A DNA stretch of 64,000 nucleotides from Siphlonurus alternatus (GCA_949825025.1 OX463786.1:22325223-22389222), one strand, 5' to 3'. Numbered from the stretch's first letter, positions 41,901-56,262 are shown. Numbers and translations: made by a program. Notes: generated from the sequence alone by a model not told the origin.

Positions 41901-42940
41901 TTCTTTCACTTATACTTCTAATTACATGCTACTGGAACAATTAATAAATAATAATATAAATCGTAATATTTTGAGTAAATTATGTATAATTGTATCAGCG
42001 TATAGTTTTTAAAGTTCACTCCAAAAATAGGTAACGTCTTCATTGCATAATCCGTTCATGATTCTGCGCAAACTTATATTTTAAAATTATTCCATGTATT
42101 TACATGTGTATTGGTGAGTGCATACAAATATATATGAATTGTGAGATATACTCAAAACATAAAATATTATGCAAAATTTGACCTAACTGTATTGTTAAAT
42201 CATTCTCTCTCTCTCTCTGTACATATTTCTCTAAGTAGGCTCTGTTTTAACAATGAATATAAACAATTAGCATTGAATAATTACAAAAACAACAATCAAA
42301 ACTAGCATTGTTTTTTAAATGTCAATTTCAGCTTCTCTTAGACATTAAACATTATATTCTTTCCATAAAGAGGCTCATTCAAATCTTATTTATGTAACAT
42401 ATGGTAAACTTACTGATGTAAAATTTGACTGAAATAAATCTTTTCTCATTATTTATTCAATGTAGTCTACAAAATTATTTAAATCTGAAGAGTACTGTAC
42501 ATTTGACTGAAAAAAATAAGTTAACTGTAATAGTATTCCAGGATATTCTATATTATATGTATTTAGAATTTTTTTAGTAAGGATCTTTATTCATTAGAAT
42601 ATTCTTGTGTCAACTTCCCCAAAATATCAATCAGAATTAATATTTCATTTTCATAAATATTTTTATATTTTTTATAGAATTTATTTTAAATGAAGACAGG
42701 ATTGTTTTCTTTGTTTATTATTTAAACACATTTTTCTATATAATAAATACTTCCCTTGAAAAAAATCATACACAATATACTGTGAATAAGGCAGCAATAA
42801 GTTTAGTGTTTTTATTTTAACAGCTATTTTCTGCAATAAATGCAAATTTGTTTAAAAATACAAACCTCTGAGCTGAACTGATAACAATTTTCTTATCAAT
42901 TAAATGTTATTACAAGTTTATTTATATTTTAAATTCCAAT
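41901..42940. other. AT-rich stretch, no gene recognised
   Basis: A short (CT)7 run near 42207 is the only repeat noted. Confidence 0.4.
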
Positions 42941-43265
42941 GGACAACATACATGAAAATTTTTATTGCAGAATTGAATAGAGGGTACCAAATTATGCTAC
43001 TCTGAATTTTTTCAGATTTTTTTGAGACCCAGAACTATTTTTAAGTAATTATTGAAAGTGCGGCCACGCCCCCTGGAGGCGTCAATAGGCGTCCAGTCTA
43101 TATCCTTTTTATTAAGAATTCAAAGGTGCCAACTGAAATCACAGGACTTTCAATAATTATTTAAAAATAGTTCCGAGTCTCAAAAAAATCTGAAAAAATT
43201 CAGAGTAGCATATTTTGGTGCCCTCTATTCATTTCTGTAATAAAAATTTTTCATGTATGTTGTCC
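42941..43265. mobile_element. FB-C copy C3, second subfamily
   Basis: Ends GGACAACATACATGAAAA and its inverted copy. Arms with TTTTTATTGCAG, AATAGAGGG and TTTCAATAATTA match C1. The centre differs: GCGGCCACGCCCCCTGGAGG in place of the TGACGTCA pair. Confidence 0.8.
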
Positions 43266-43612
43266 ATTATATATTTAACAAGTGTATTCTTTCCATAAAT
43301 TAAAGATTTAAATATTAAAATAAGTATACTCTCACATATAAGGATTTACTGAAAATTAAGAGCTATCTTAATGCATTATTATTATGACAGAATAATTTAT
43401 TATCTCTTTCATATCTCGAGGCTAAATGTATTTATTAAAACAGATTTATCGATTTTATCTGAACCCTGGGTCAAATATGATGTAAAGATTGGACTAAATG
43501 CCCGTGTAGAAAACAACAGTCGATTAATTTAGCATGCAGCGAAAGTTTTGAATACATTATAGGAGGCAGATTATTCACAAAAATGAAATCTTAATTTGAT
43601 AGAAAATCTATA

Positions 43613-43754
43613 GCCTGTATTCCACAATACAATTTTGCTTACAAATTTTCCTTAAAAGAAAATTTCATCTCCATACAAACAAATGGAGTTCAAGTTTTCT
43701 TGTAAGAAAAAATTGCATGCATTAGTTAGAAAAATTGTATCGTGTAATACCGGC
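43613..43754. repeat. FB-L foldback copy L2
   Basis: CCACAATACAATTTTGCTTA pairs with AAAATTGTATCGTG; the inner arms GAAAATTTCATCTCC/GGAGTTCAAGTTTTC flank CATACAAACAAATGG. Shorter than the copy at 1905. Confidence 0.6.
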
Positions 43755-43907
43755 TTATGGGAAAAACAGACAAAAGAAGAATGTATTCTATAATATTTAT
43801 CTTGGTTCCAGAACATGCCACAGGATCCAACTTGCATAATGTTTTTAAGTTTATATTTTAATATTAAATCAACAATTTTCAGTTTTTTGTTTTGTTTTTT
43901 TGTAACA

Positions 43908-44055
43908 ACTGTAAAATCAAGGAAAAAGATGCTGTGACGTCACTTAAAATCGTAAGTCAAAAATCTTACGATTTTAAGAGTACATTAAAAAAATCTAAAT
44001 TATGAAAACTGTGAATACTCGAGGTTCAATACTAGCAAATCGTGCAGGCTGTCCA
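43908..44055. repeat. Repeat K, second copy
   Basis: AAAATCAAGGAAAAAGATGC, TGTGACGTCACTT, then a local hairpin AAAATCGTAAG/CTTACGATTTT, then ACTCGAGGTTCA and GTCCATTG, as at 20205-20425. Confidence 0.55.
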
Positions 44056-44064
44056 TTGATAATA

Positions 44065-44324
44065 CCCTAGTTGAAAAATTACGTCTTCAACTCATCCTTT
44101 ACACGTCTAAACCTAATCTTTTTACCTCTAAATCACATCTTATTTCCCCTTCACTCAAAGTGAGGATGAAATGGAGACAATGTTTCTAACATTTTATGTT
44201 CAAGAAGAGGAAAAAGACGTAATCTCGTCTTTTCCCCTCCTTTTTCCTCTAAAATGGTGAAAAATAAGAGGACACGAGAGAGGAGCTTAATAGTGAAGTA
44301 AAGATTAAATTTATTTCAATTCTG
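44065..44324 (-). mobile_element. MITE-A copy, full length
   Basis: CCCTAGTTGAAAAATTACGT at the left; the right end is decayed to TTTATTTCAATTCTG. Confidence 0.85.
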
Positions 44325-44896
44325 AGACACATCAGTCACACTTCAAGACACGCTGCTGCCAACAACTGTTCACTAATTTTATCCATGTAATAAAGAATGG
44401 TATATCCAGTCTTTGGTGTAGCCTCTCAGTCTGATGGACCAAACTATAAAGACGAGAAGAATTTTATAATGACCGGACCAAGGTAGCGAAAGAAGGTAGC
44501 TCACAACTACCAGACACGTTTAAGGAACTCTTCCTAGCTTATCCTTAAATCTTAGGAAGACAATAATTGTAACTTTATATCAGATAATTTTTCTTCTATT
44601 GCAATTATATTTTACTCGTAACTGTAATCATTCAATAATAAATATTATGTGCTACTTGTAATGGTAATGTATTGCAGTATTTTAATCTGCATCTATATAA
44701 TCTATACTGTAACATACATAGGGCTCTATTATAACAAATTTTAAACTAAATTTTATAAAAAATATTGTTGTAAGTTTAAATATTTTGAATATATTGTTTT
44801 TATTTATTGTTTTTTAATTTAATAACATTGTAAATATTAATTTTATTAAATGTCATAATGTGTAAAATCATTTTATGAATGTAACTGACACTCTTA
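44325..44896. other. No gene recognised
   Basis: AT-rich; no supported feature. Confidence 0.4.
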
Positions 44897-44983
44897 AACA
44901 CAACAATACTCAAACAGACTCCTCCTGAACACAACAATACTCAAACAGACTCCTCCTGAACACAACAATACTCAAACAGACTC
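44897..44983. repeat. Tandem repeat, 31-bp unit, 2.8 copies
   Basis: AACACAACAATACTCAAACA then GACTCCTCCTG begins at 44897, 44928 and 44959. Units are identical, so the array is recent. Confidence 0.92.
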
Positions 44984-45274
44984 ATGGATCGCCTCCACGA
45001 CTACCTGTTGCTTCAAGCGGCCATGCGATCAATGTGGGGAAGTGTGCCTTGGTCAGCCCGCAAGCATCAGACCTTGTTGTATAATTTTCTTTTGTCACCG
45101 GCTACTTTCTATATCTGCTGCTGATTGCTTCTCTCATTTACTCAATTATCTGCATCTAATGTAATCTGCATCTAAATAGGCGGGAATATTTTCTTCATAA
45201 GCCACCATGTAAGAAAATTTGATTTTTTTTTTTATCAGTAAGCTTTTCTTTAATGCCAAAAAAGCAATTTTGAT

Positions 45275-45336
45275 TTTTTTTTCTTGCCTAGGTTTAGATA
45301 GGACAGTGGGAACGACACAAAATCAGCTGACTTGAT
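45275..45336 (+). mobile_element. MITE-B right-end fragment
   Basis: TAGGTTTAGATAGGACAGTG and AAAATCAGCTGACTTGA. It is followed at once by a CRE-bearing stretch (TGACGTCA at 45348). Confidence 0.6.
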
Positions 45337-45339
45337 TTA

Positions 45340-46099
45340 CGTGACTGTGACGTCACAGTGTCTTTAAATTTTAAAGGTGAATTTAAAATCAGAAATTACA
45401 AAACTCAAGTTCTACAATCGTGAAATAGAAAAATGTATGTTAAATTGCGTACTTGTGAATCTGACGGTTTCACCTCTAATCAAGTCAATTACCCCTCCTT
45501 GTGCTGCATTTCATACCACGTGCGCTCAGTAGGTGAAACCGCAAGCATTTTGAGTCTGCAACATCGTTTAGTATCACCGTTATTACGAGATAAAATTCTT
45601 ACGAATTTTCGTTACAAATAACTTCGTACTGTGAACATGAATTTTTCCAGTAGAAATTAAGAAAACCATGTTATAAATAGAAGAATTGTAATGTGGTTAA
45701 TAGAATAAATAGTTGACAAATATTACATAATAAATTAAAATATTATTTTTTTGCTATTATAAAATAATGACATTCATAATGCTTTACAGTCAAAAGCCTA
45801 AATTAAACACTGTCAAACACTAATAGCAACACGTTGTCACAGAAAACAATTTGAACATTTCCGAAATTCCGCAACATGCAGTGGTTTTATTATTATTGTT
45901 ATACATTATATCATTGTAGAAAGAAATGAGAACACAATGATGTCAAAACATTATTTTTTATGTCTTATATAAATTTATTTAGTTATTTCTTTTTTTAAAG
46001 TTAGGGTTAGGAATGTAGGTTTTGAATATTTAAAAAGCTTCATTTTATTTTACCCTTTGTAATTTGTTTATCAATTTAAAACGCTATATCGACTGCAAA
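45340..46099. other. No gene recognised
   Basis: GACTGTGACGTCACAGTG at 45344 is a repeat-K-like palindrome. The 62-codon frame at 45433-45621 has inverted CGGTTTCACCT/AGGTGAAACCG blocks but no domain. Confidence 0.35.
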
Positions 46100-46351
46100 C
46101 CCTAGTTAAAAAATTACGTCTTCAACTCATCTTTATCACGTCTAAACCTAATCTTTTTACCTCTAAAACACATCTTATTTCCTCTTCAATCAAAATGAGG
46201 ATGAAATGAAGACAATATTTCTAACATTTTATGTTCACAAGAAGAGGAAAAAAGACGTTATCTCGTCCTTTTCACCTCTAAAAAGGTGCAAAACAAGAGG
46301 ATAAAAGACGAGAGTTTGAGCGAAGAAAAGATGAAATTTATTTTAACTCGG
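46100..46351 (-). mobile_element. MITE-A copy, full length
   Basis: CCCTAGTTAAAAAATTACGT to TTATTTTAACTCGG. Confidence 0.85.
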
Positions 46352-46379
46352 CAGTGTATATTTGTATAATTAACATAAA

Positions 46380-46540
46380 AGAAGGTTCGTTTACACACAC
46401 AACTGGTCCTAAAAGTGGAATTACATCGCTCCCATTTTTTGCTCCAGCACGTGCCTCTACCACTCCCAGTCGTTCATTGACAAACCTGTTCGCTGCAGAC
46501 CGCCGGAGAGCAGTGGGCGATCTTTATTTTAATGTCAATA
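46380..46540 (+). promoter_or_regulatory. GC-richer island between two MITE-A copies
   Basis: ATTTTTTGCTCCAG then CACGTGCC resembles the acceptor-plus-E-box block at 6010-6030. GCAGACCGCCGGAGAGCAGTG follows. A 73-codon frame (46354-46575) has no recognisable product. Confidence 0.2.
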
Positions 46541-46626
46541 GTATAGTTGTAAAAAAATTAATACGTATTTTTTAATATTTTTTCAATTTTTACACACATC
46601 GTTGCTGATATATACAATGTTAACAA

Positions 46627-46877
46627 CCCTAGTTGAAAAATTACGTCTTCAACTCATCCTTTACACATCTAAACCTAATCTTTTTACCTCTAAAACACAT
46701 CTTATTTCCTCTTCGCTCAAAGTGAGGATGAAATGAAAACAATATTTCTAACATTTTATGTTCAAAAGAAGAGAAAAAAATACGTAATCTCGTCTTTTTT
46801 CATCTAAAATGGTGCAAAATAAGAGGAGAAAAGACGAGAGGAGAGCGAATGAAGGATGAAATTTATTTCAACTCGGG
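46627..46877 (-). mobile_element. MITE-A copy, full length, near consensus
   Basis: CCCTAGTTGAAAAATTACGT to TTTATTTCAACTCGGG with every block intact; a good reference copy. Confidence 0.9.
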
Positions 46878-47145
46878 AACTTTTAAACCCCTCCTCGGTG
46901 CATCTAATGAGTGACGATTATTGTTTAATTCAGTCACTAATTAAGTCACGTGTGAACGAAAATTAACGACGATCGTTAAATTTAATTAACTGCCCCACTC
47001 TACATTGTAATGTTAATAATAACAATGATATTTTCTCAGCACTTGTTAAATCCTCAAGCAGTACTTACAATTACAGTTCATCAGTGAAAAGAGCTCCTAC
47101 CAATAAATATTCTCCTTGATGACATTCATAAATTACCAACCATTC

Positions 47146-47260
47146 TGACTGAGGTTTCCACGGTTACCTCAGTCACAACCAGGTGAATACTGGGATAGAT
47201 AAACCAGCATGGCCTTTCCGGGTGGGGAAAAGACCTACAAAACCCTAGGCAGTATGCTAG
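47146..47260 (+). mobile_element. SINE core with variant 3' end
   Basis: GACTGAGGTTTCCACGGTTA, CCTCAGTCACAACCAGGTGA, then CAAAACCCTAGGCAGTATGC. The same 3' end as at 57040, different from the 5S-headed SINE. Confidence 0.65.
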
Positions 47261-47312
47261 ATTGGTCGCTTATATTATAATTGTTTTCATATTATACAAA
47301 CATGTTAATGAA

Positions 47313-47698
47313 AGGTGTGACGCAGTGCGCTTGACCAGGTCTTGTCAGATCACTGAAGTCAAGCAACACCGAGCGTGGTTGGTAGTTACATTGGTGACCA
47401 TTTTCAACATAAACCTCGTTTCCCACCCAAGGGTAAATCATTACGCTTTTCCAAGATGTGGTTCCCCTGGTTTTAGACAATTGCACTTCCAGTTCATTGA
47501 CAAAAGCTATAGCATCCATCCTGGCTGAGGTTTCCACGTTTTCCTTATTCGCAGGCAAATGCCGGCATGGATTGCAAGGCAGTGGCTGCCCCCATTCCGG
47601 AAGAGCCCGCGAAAATGCTCAAATTAGGGTTTCGGAAGTTCGGGTTTCAAACTGAAAGTGAGTAATTATTAATTAAAAGTACCCAATTATTGTTTGAA
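47313..47698 (+). mobile_element. 5S rRNA-headed SINE, second good copy
   Basis: AGGTGTGACGCAGTGCGCTT, TCAGATCACTGAAGTCAAGC, TTGGTGACC, then GGCTGAGGTTTCCACG and AAATGCCGGCATGGATTGC. The core's second arm is changed to CCTTATTCG, so its hairpin is weakened. Collinear with 21119-21518. Confidence 0.82.
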
Positions 47699-47989
47699 TA
47701 CACAAATTATGAGCATATGTTACTCGACTAACCATTCATGTTCCATTTTTATATAAAAGAGATAATAATTTGTTCAGTAGCCCATGTTAATTAGACAACC
47801 TAAATATTAAAATTTTCACACACCGCCCGCATGTCCTCCAAATTATAACTTGTTTCACGTACCGGTGCATTTTATGTAGGCACTGGCAGGAAGAGTTGCT
47901 GGAGAGAGCGATAGTTAATTTCTACAAACCTCCGTTATATTTTGTTTAATATTTAGTCACAATATACCAAAAGAATTTTCATTTTTTAA

Positions 47990-48362
47990 CGTTTATCCTT
48001 GTCTAATTTCCTCTCATTTTGCACCATTTTAGAGAAAAAATTACGTCTTCTTTCCTCTTACTAAGCATAAAATTTAATGTTAGAAAATATTATTGGGTGC
48101 GATTCACGAAGCAGTTAGGGAGGTTTCGAACCACGTTTAGCTTAACCACGTTTAACTATACCTGTTTTACGTGTTAAACCACCTAGTTAAACGTGGTTAA
48201 GTTAAACGTGGTTAGAAACCTGTCTAACGGTTTCGTGAATTGCATCATTGTCTCTATTTCATCCTAACTGTGAGCAAGAAAAAAACAATATGTATTTTAG
48301 AGGTAAAAATATTAGGTTTAGACGTGTAAAGGATGAGTTGAAGATGTAATTTTTCTTATAGG
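47990..48362 (+). mobile_element. MITE-A copy split by FB-H
   Basis: TTTTGCACCATTTTAGAG to ATGTTAGAAAATATT, a gap of about 155 bp, then GTCTCTATTTCATCC to GAAGATGTAATTTTTC. The 5' end is unclear. Confidence 0.7.
48095..48246. mobile_element. FB-H copy H2, nested in MITE-A
   Basis: GGGTGCGATTCACGAAGCAG at the left and TTTCGTGAATTGCATC at the right. Two TTAAACGTGGTTA-type arms. ATT on each side (48092-48094, 48247-48249) could be the target duplication. Confidence 0.8.
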
Positions 48363-48416
48363 ATTACCTGATTGATTATAACTGAATATATTTTTAAAAG
48401 AAAAATTGTTGTGAGT

Positions 48417-48497
48417 GTAGAACCAGTACTCGAGTGATCACTAAAGTCAAGCAACGCCTTGTTTACTATTTAGATGGGTGACCATTTTCTTAACTAA
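48417..48497 (+). mobile_element. 5S-SINE head fragment
   Basis: GATCACTAAAGTCAAGCAAC, then TTTAGATGGGTGACCATTTT, matching the head and junction of the 21119 copy. The body is absent. Confidence 0.65.
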
Positions 48498-48785
48498 TAT
48501 TTTGTTTAATGAGCTGTAATTCTTGAGTATGTTTTGTATATAAAATAAAATTACCAGGCTTCCAGTCAATCTATATTAATCAATGGTGATTATAATTATA
48601 ACACATTTGAGGAATCTTTGAAAATTAATTTTATTTTATTTATATTTTATTATTTTTGCAAAAAATGTTGCTTCCTTTGTATTTTTATTATGATATTCTA
48701 GCAGTTGCCTACTAAACAAAGTTCTTTTTATTTATAACTTTATAACTCAAAAATATAAAACAGACACGCATTTGATTAACATTCA

Positions 48786-48892
48786 CTACGTTTACATGAC
48801 GGTGTTTAATGCGTATTCGTTGACGACGGATAATGTTATTCTTATGAGGCGTCGTCAACGGATACGCATGTAACACCGTCATGTAAACGTAG
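48786..48892 (+). mobile_element. FB-D tiny palindromic element D4
   Basis: CTACGTTTACATGACGGTGT to ACACCGTCATGTAAACGTAG, 107 bp, same orientation as D1. Confidence 0.8.
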
Positions 48893-49162
48893 TAATTGTT
48901 GTTTAATGCAGTTAAATTAATTTATTTTAATATTAAACTAAAATAAAAATAATAATAAAAAATAATGTCCTATTCAATGTTAATAAACTGAAGACAAGAG
49001 AGAACGACATTGGAAATGCAGAAAGTTAATTTACATTTAACAAACGCCGGTTACTTAAAAGAGTATCTCATTTCATTAGATCGTAATCTGAAGATGCACC
49101 ACTTGGTCCAGATCGGATGCTGCGAGCTAGCTGAGACCAAGGTCACTAGAAGGGCAGGTTCT

Positions 49163-49341
49163 CCCAAGGTTGGCTTTATAAAAGTTAAGACACGCGTGAA
49201 TTTCGTGCGTCTTTTGTCTGTATTTTGTTCAGGACCCATTGAACCGCGAAATTAGTGAATTTGAAATTCTTCAATATGATTGGCAAGACCTTTAACATTG
49301 GTCAAATCGGTGGCATAACCTGATATAAAGCCAACTTTGGG
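49163..49341. repeat. Foldback with 18-bp inverted ends and TATA-like motif
   Basis: CCCAAGGTTGGCTTTATA at the left and TATAAAGCCAACTTTGGG at the right, one mismatch. The left arm includes TATAAAAG. An open frame across it (49010-49255) has no recognisable product. Confidence 0.55.
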
Positions 49342-49401
49342 TGCTCCATAAATATCGTCCCAAGTTGAGATAAGTTTAATTCTACTCTCTTTTCGTCTAG
49401 T

Positions 49402-49724
49402 GGACAACCTACATGAAAAATTTTTATTGCAAAAAATGAAAAGAGGATATCAAATTATACCACTCTGAATTTTTTCAGATTTTTTGAATTCCCGGAAATA
49501 TTTTTAAATAATTATTGAAATTCTCTAAATTAAGTTGGCATCCCTGGAGCATTAATAAAAAGGATAGAGCAAAAACGCCCATTGATGCCTCCAGGGAGCG
49601 TGGCTACACTTTCAATAATTATTTAAAAATAGCTCCAAGACTCAAAAAATTCTGTAAAAACTCAGAGTAGCATAATTTGGTCCCCTCTATTCATTTTTGC
49701 AGTAAAAAATAATGTAAGTTTTCC
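49402..49724. mobile_element. FB-C copy C4, second subfamily
   Basis: GGACAACCTACATGAAAAAT at the left, an eroded right end GTAAGTTTTCC. The centre has GCCTCCAGGGAGCGTGGC, the flip of C3. Confidence 0.78.
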
Positions 49725-49905
49725 ATTTCCTCCTATTTTGACAATTTTAGAGGGAAAAAGACGAGATTAAGTCTTCTTTCCTCTTACTAGTTATAAAAAG
49801 CTTAGAATTATTTTTTCCTTATTTTGAGCGAGGAAGAAATAAATGCGTTTTAGAGGTAGAATAGGCTTAGACGTGTAAAGGATGAGTTAAGTAATTTTTC
49901 AACTA
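49725..49905 (+). mobile_element. MITE-A copy, 5' end missing, abutting FB-C
   Basis: TTTTGACAATTTTAGAGG, TTTTGAGCGAGGAAGAAATA, GACGTGTAAAGGATGAGTTA, ending TTTTTCAACTA. FB-C lies exactly at its left edge. Confidence 0.7.
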
Positions 49906-50994
49906 AATGTACCTGCAGTATATCAAGTGACTATACTGCGACCTACTCTGTAGCTGACTTAGTAGGTCATTGTTGTAATTGTTTTACAATCCAAATAACT
50001 TAACTTTCGTCAGTCATCTGTTTCCGAGGAATAATAATTTTGTAAATTATACAATTCATCTTATTATTGTACATCGTGGATTATATATAGTAGATTGAAC
50101 AAAACAAGACCAATTTTTACCCATGTGATGAGGGTGTGTTAATTAAATACAGATTATCATGTATTTTTCATTTAATTAATATTATTAGTGATATTTTTTA
50201 TGTTTCAATGATGATATTTTATTTTAAACCTTGGTTTTGTGACTCTTGCTAATTAATTAATTAATTAAATTGAATTAAAGTTTGAATTCTAATGCTGACT
50301 GATTTTTCTGCTGTTTTTTCAATTGAATGCATATTATTATTAATAATAATAACTAATTAGCAATCATATCATGAAACAAAACCTATACTGTATGCTTAAA
50401 TATTAAAATTAAGTCACAGATTTTTCACTTTTGTTTTAATACTTCATGAAGTCCACAATATTTCCACTTTAATATATACATTATTTATTATACACTACAG
50501 TACATTATCATCATTGTGTTTCAAAAATATAAAACTATTTAGTTATTTACTGTTAGATATAATCTTTAATTTATTTGAATTTATTAATAAAAAAACAATA
50601 TTAAATAATAAAAAACATATTATTGATTATTTTTAATTTAAAATAAGTATAAATTATTACAATATGTCACATTTGAATTATATATGTATTTTTTTAGTTA
50701 AAGAAAAAAGTAAAAATTCCTTGTTATTGCAATTTAATTTATTTTCTTTACTAATTAATTTATCACTATTAATTATTAATAATTTAGAAATCTGTCAAAG
50801 TAGAAATTCAATGAAAACAAACCAATGTTTTAGTTTATTATTCTAAATTATAATTAACATAAAAATACAAAAACATGTCAGCTACAAGAAGTAATGCTAA
50901 TAATTGCAAACTAATTATTCCACCCATGCTTCCTTATTACTCACCGACTTCTAAGTAAAATAATAAATTTCCTGTTCCATATTACTAATGTACC
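49906..50994. other. AT-rich stretch, no gene recognised
   Basis: A 60-codon frame at 50664-50846 is low-complexity. No other signal. Confidence 0.45.
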
Positions 50995-51135
50995 TAACGG
51001 ACGCTAAATGACTCGTATGCAAATACAGCGGAAGGCGGGGGGATTTCCCACTTTCACTGATGAATAATACTTTCTTCCGAGCGAGAGTGACCAATTTTTT
51101 ACGAGTGATGTCAATATGTTAATGTGTATTGTATA
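50995..51135. promoter_or_regulatory. Possible enhancer: octamer and kB motifs
   Basis: ATGCAAAT (51017-51024) and GGGGATTTCCC (51039-51049, a perfect Rel/NF-kB half-palindrome) lie 15 bp apart, followed by ACTTTCACTGA and CCGAGCGAGAGTGACC. The island is GC-richer than its flanks and belongs to no repeat family seen here. Confidence 0.3.
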
Positions 51136-51204
51136 ATGTTGGGGCTTTACGTAACGAATCTTGTTTTTACGGTGAAAAGAAATGACGTAGCTGTTTTATA
51201 TAAT

Positions 51205-51454
51205 CCCTTGTTGAAATAATTTTCAGCTCTCTCCTAGTATAATTCTCTCCTATTTTGCACCATTTTAGTAAAAAGACGATATTTCGTCTTCTTTCGTCTT
51301 ATTGAGCATAGAATGTTAGAAATATGGTTCCATTTTCATCCTTAATTTATGCGAGGAGGAAATTAGATATGCTTTAGATGTAAAAAGTAAAAAGGTAATA
51401 TTACGTTTAGACGTGTAAAGAATGAGTTAATAAAGACGCAATTAATTTTTCAAC
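51205..51454 (+). mobile_element. MITE-A copy, full length, diverged
   Basis: CCCTTGTTGAAATAATTTTC, TTTTGCACCATTTTAGT, GAGCATAGAATGTTAGAAAT, ending TAATTTTTCAAC. Confidence 0.78.
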
Positions 51455-51473
51455 ATTTTTCTTTAATTAGGAT

Positions 51474-51566
51474 GTACAGTTCTTAAAGTTAAAAATTGGA
51501 ATATAAGAATACATGCATTACAGAATCTTACCTATGAATTCCAATTTTTAACTTTAAGAACTGTAC
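51474..51566. mobile_element. Short foldback with 29-bp perfect inverted ends
   Basis: 93 bp; begins GTACAGTTCTTAAAGTTAAA and ends with its exact reverse complement over 29 bp. The loop is about 35 bp. Single copy here. Confidence 0.75.
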
Positions 51567-54264
<2,698 letters not shown>

Positions 54265-54315
54265 CAATAAGTTTAGTTTAGACGTGTCGAGGATGAGTTG
54301 AGAATGAACTTTTCC
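54265..54315 (+). mobile_element. MITE-A 3'-end fragment
   Basis: TAAGTTTAGTTTAGACGTGT then CGAGGATGAGTTGAGAATG. Confidence 0.5.
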
Positions 54316-54383
54316 AGACAGAGTCTATAATTACATGCTGTATACGCGTAGTAAAGTACCCCACATAAAAAGGGCGATGTTTA

Positions 54384-54636
54384 CCAAAGTTCATATAAAT
54401 TTCATCTTTTATTTGCTATTAATCCCCCCTCGTCTAATTTCCTCTTATTTTGCACCATATTTAGAGGAAAGACGAGATTACGTCTTATTTCCTCTTCTTG
54501 AGCATAAAATGTTAGAAATATTGTCTTCATTTCATCCTCACTTTGAGCAAAGAGGAAATAAGATATGTTTTAGAGGTAAAAAGATTAAGTTTAGACGTGT
54601 AAAGGATGAGTTGAAGATGTAATATTTTAACTAGGG
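54384..54636 (+). mobile_element. MITE-A copy, full length
   Basis: CCAAAGTTCATATAAATTTC to ATTTTAACTAGGG, bordered by TA on each side (GTTTA, TAAAA). Confidence 0.82.
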
Positions 54637-54663
54637 TAAAATTACAACAGCACATGCTTTACG

Positions 54664-54676
54664 AGGGGGGGGGGGG
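54664..54676. repeat. Poly-G run (12 or so)
   Basis: An uninterrupted G tract, rare in this AT-rich sequence; length may be unreliable in assembly. Confidence 0.8.
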
Positions 54677-56023
54677 TCGAAAGGACCCGATATTTAAATC
54701 ACGTGTCAAAAAGAAGTATTTTTTTTTCACACTAATTTTGGTCGGAAGAATATTAATCATTGGCTAATGATTTACAATTTTTTAGAAATTTTCACATTTT
54801 TTATCCGCTTTAAAGGAGATACGGATCGTCTAGACCCCCCTAGGGTTAATAGACACATTCCAATAAATATTACACTCTGATAATAATGTTAATCTGAATG
54901 TGTTATCAAGTATGTAATATAGAAAGTATTTGTAATTGCTTGTATTGTTTGATCAATTAATCAATCCATTATTATTGTGATTAAAAAATATGTAGTCTGA
55001 TGTATTAGATTTTCTATACGAACTAGATACTTAGCAAAGCAGAAAATATTGCTGAAGAATTTTATATATTTTTGTTTAAACACATTGAAATTAGAACAGA
55101 TTTGTAAAATTTCAACACCAATATTAAAAATAACTTTTTGATATTTTGTGGAATTTACAACATAAAACGTTAAAATACATTTATATTATAAAATTAAAAT
55201 ATTGTTGTATATAATAGTTTGGGCAGAATGGTTTTATTTTATTGACATTTTTCAATTGTAGATAGGACAATCAAAACAAATACACTTTATGAATTCATTG
55301 AGTAGGGAGGAAAGAAACAGATTGACACATTATACTTACAATATTGTGAAGAGTTTAATATATTTAATAAAATGTGCAAGTATTGACTTGAAATCAGAAT
55401 AATTTAACATACTATTTGTTAATTTAGAGCATTAAAAATTACGTGAATGACGAGGACATTTTATAAAAAATATATTAATTTTTAAAAAATAAAATAATTT
55501 TATTAATTTATAAATTTGCAACATTAGAATTGAAATATTAATTTTACATTGTTACAAATTTCTGTTCTAATACTTTTTACTTACAAAATAAATGCTTTTT
55601 GACTCGCTGACTTAACTATACTATTTTTGAGTATTTTATATATTCAACTGATGTTAATTGTTGAATTTATTTAATTTTTTTCACTTTTTTTTTCTTTTAA
55701 AATATGACCTTGGAGCTGAATATAAATTTTGCGATATTTAAAAATAAATTTTTAGAACAAATTATTTAAAATTTATTACTCAGTTATAATTTTATACAAC
55801 ATATTAAATTAGCATAATAAACCAAAATTTGTAACTGAATATGAAATATCACAGCGACACTGAAGTTGCCGTGATAATAATTGCAATCACGTTTCAACGA
55901 CCCTAATTGTAGAGATTGTGACCTCAATTACATTCAATTAAGATGCCATACTTTACGATCTTATCACATTTTACTGTCAGATCGACTCATTCAACCAGCG
56001 TGCGAGTACATCATGTTAAATCT
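54677..56023. other. AT-rich stretch, no gene recognised
   Basis: No supported feature. Confidence 0.45.
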
Positions 56024-56262
56024 CCCATAGTTCAAATTTACGTCTTCAACTCATCCTTTACACGTACAAACCTATAGTATTTTTACCTCTAAAAACACAT
56101 CTTATTTTCTCCTTGCTCAAAGTGAAATAGAGATCAAATTTCTTAACATTTTATTCTCAATAAGAGGACGTAATCCCACATTTTTCCACTAAAATGGTGC
56201 AAAGTTGGAGAGAATTTGACGAGGAGAGAGTTTAATAAAAGACGAAATTTATTTCAACTCGG
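56024..56262 (-). mobile_element. MITE-A copy, full length
   Basis: CCCATAGTTCAAATTTACGT to TTTATTTCAACTCGG; the AAAAGACGAG block is reduced. Confidence 0.8.
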
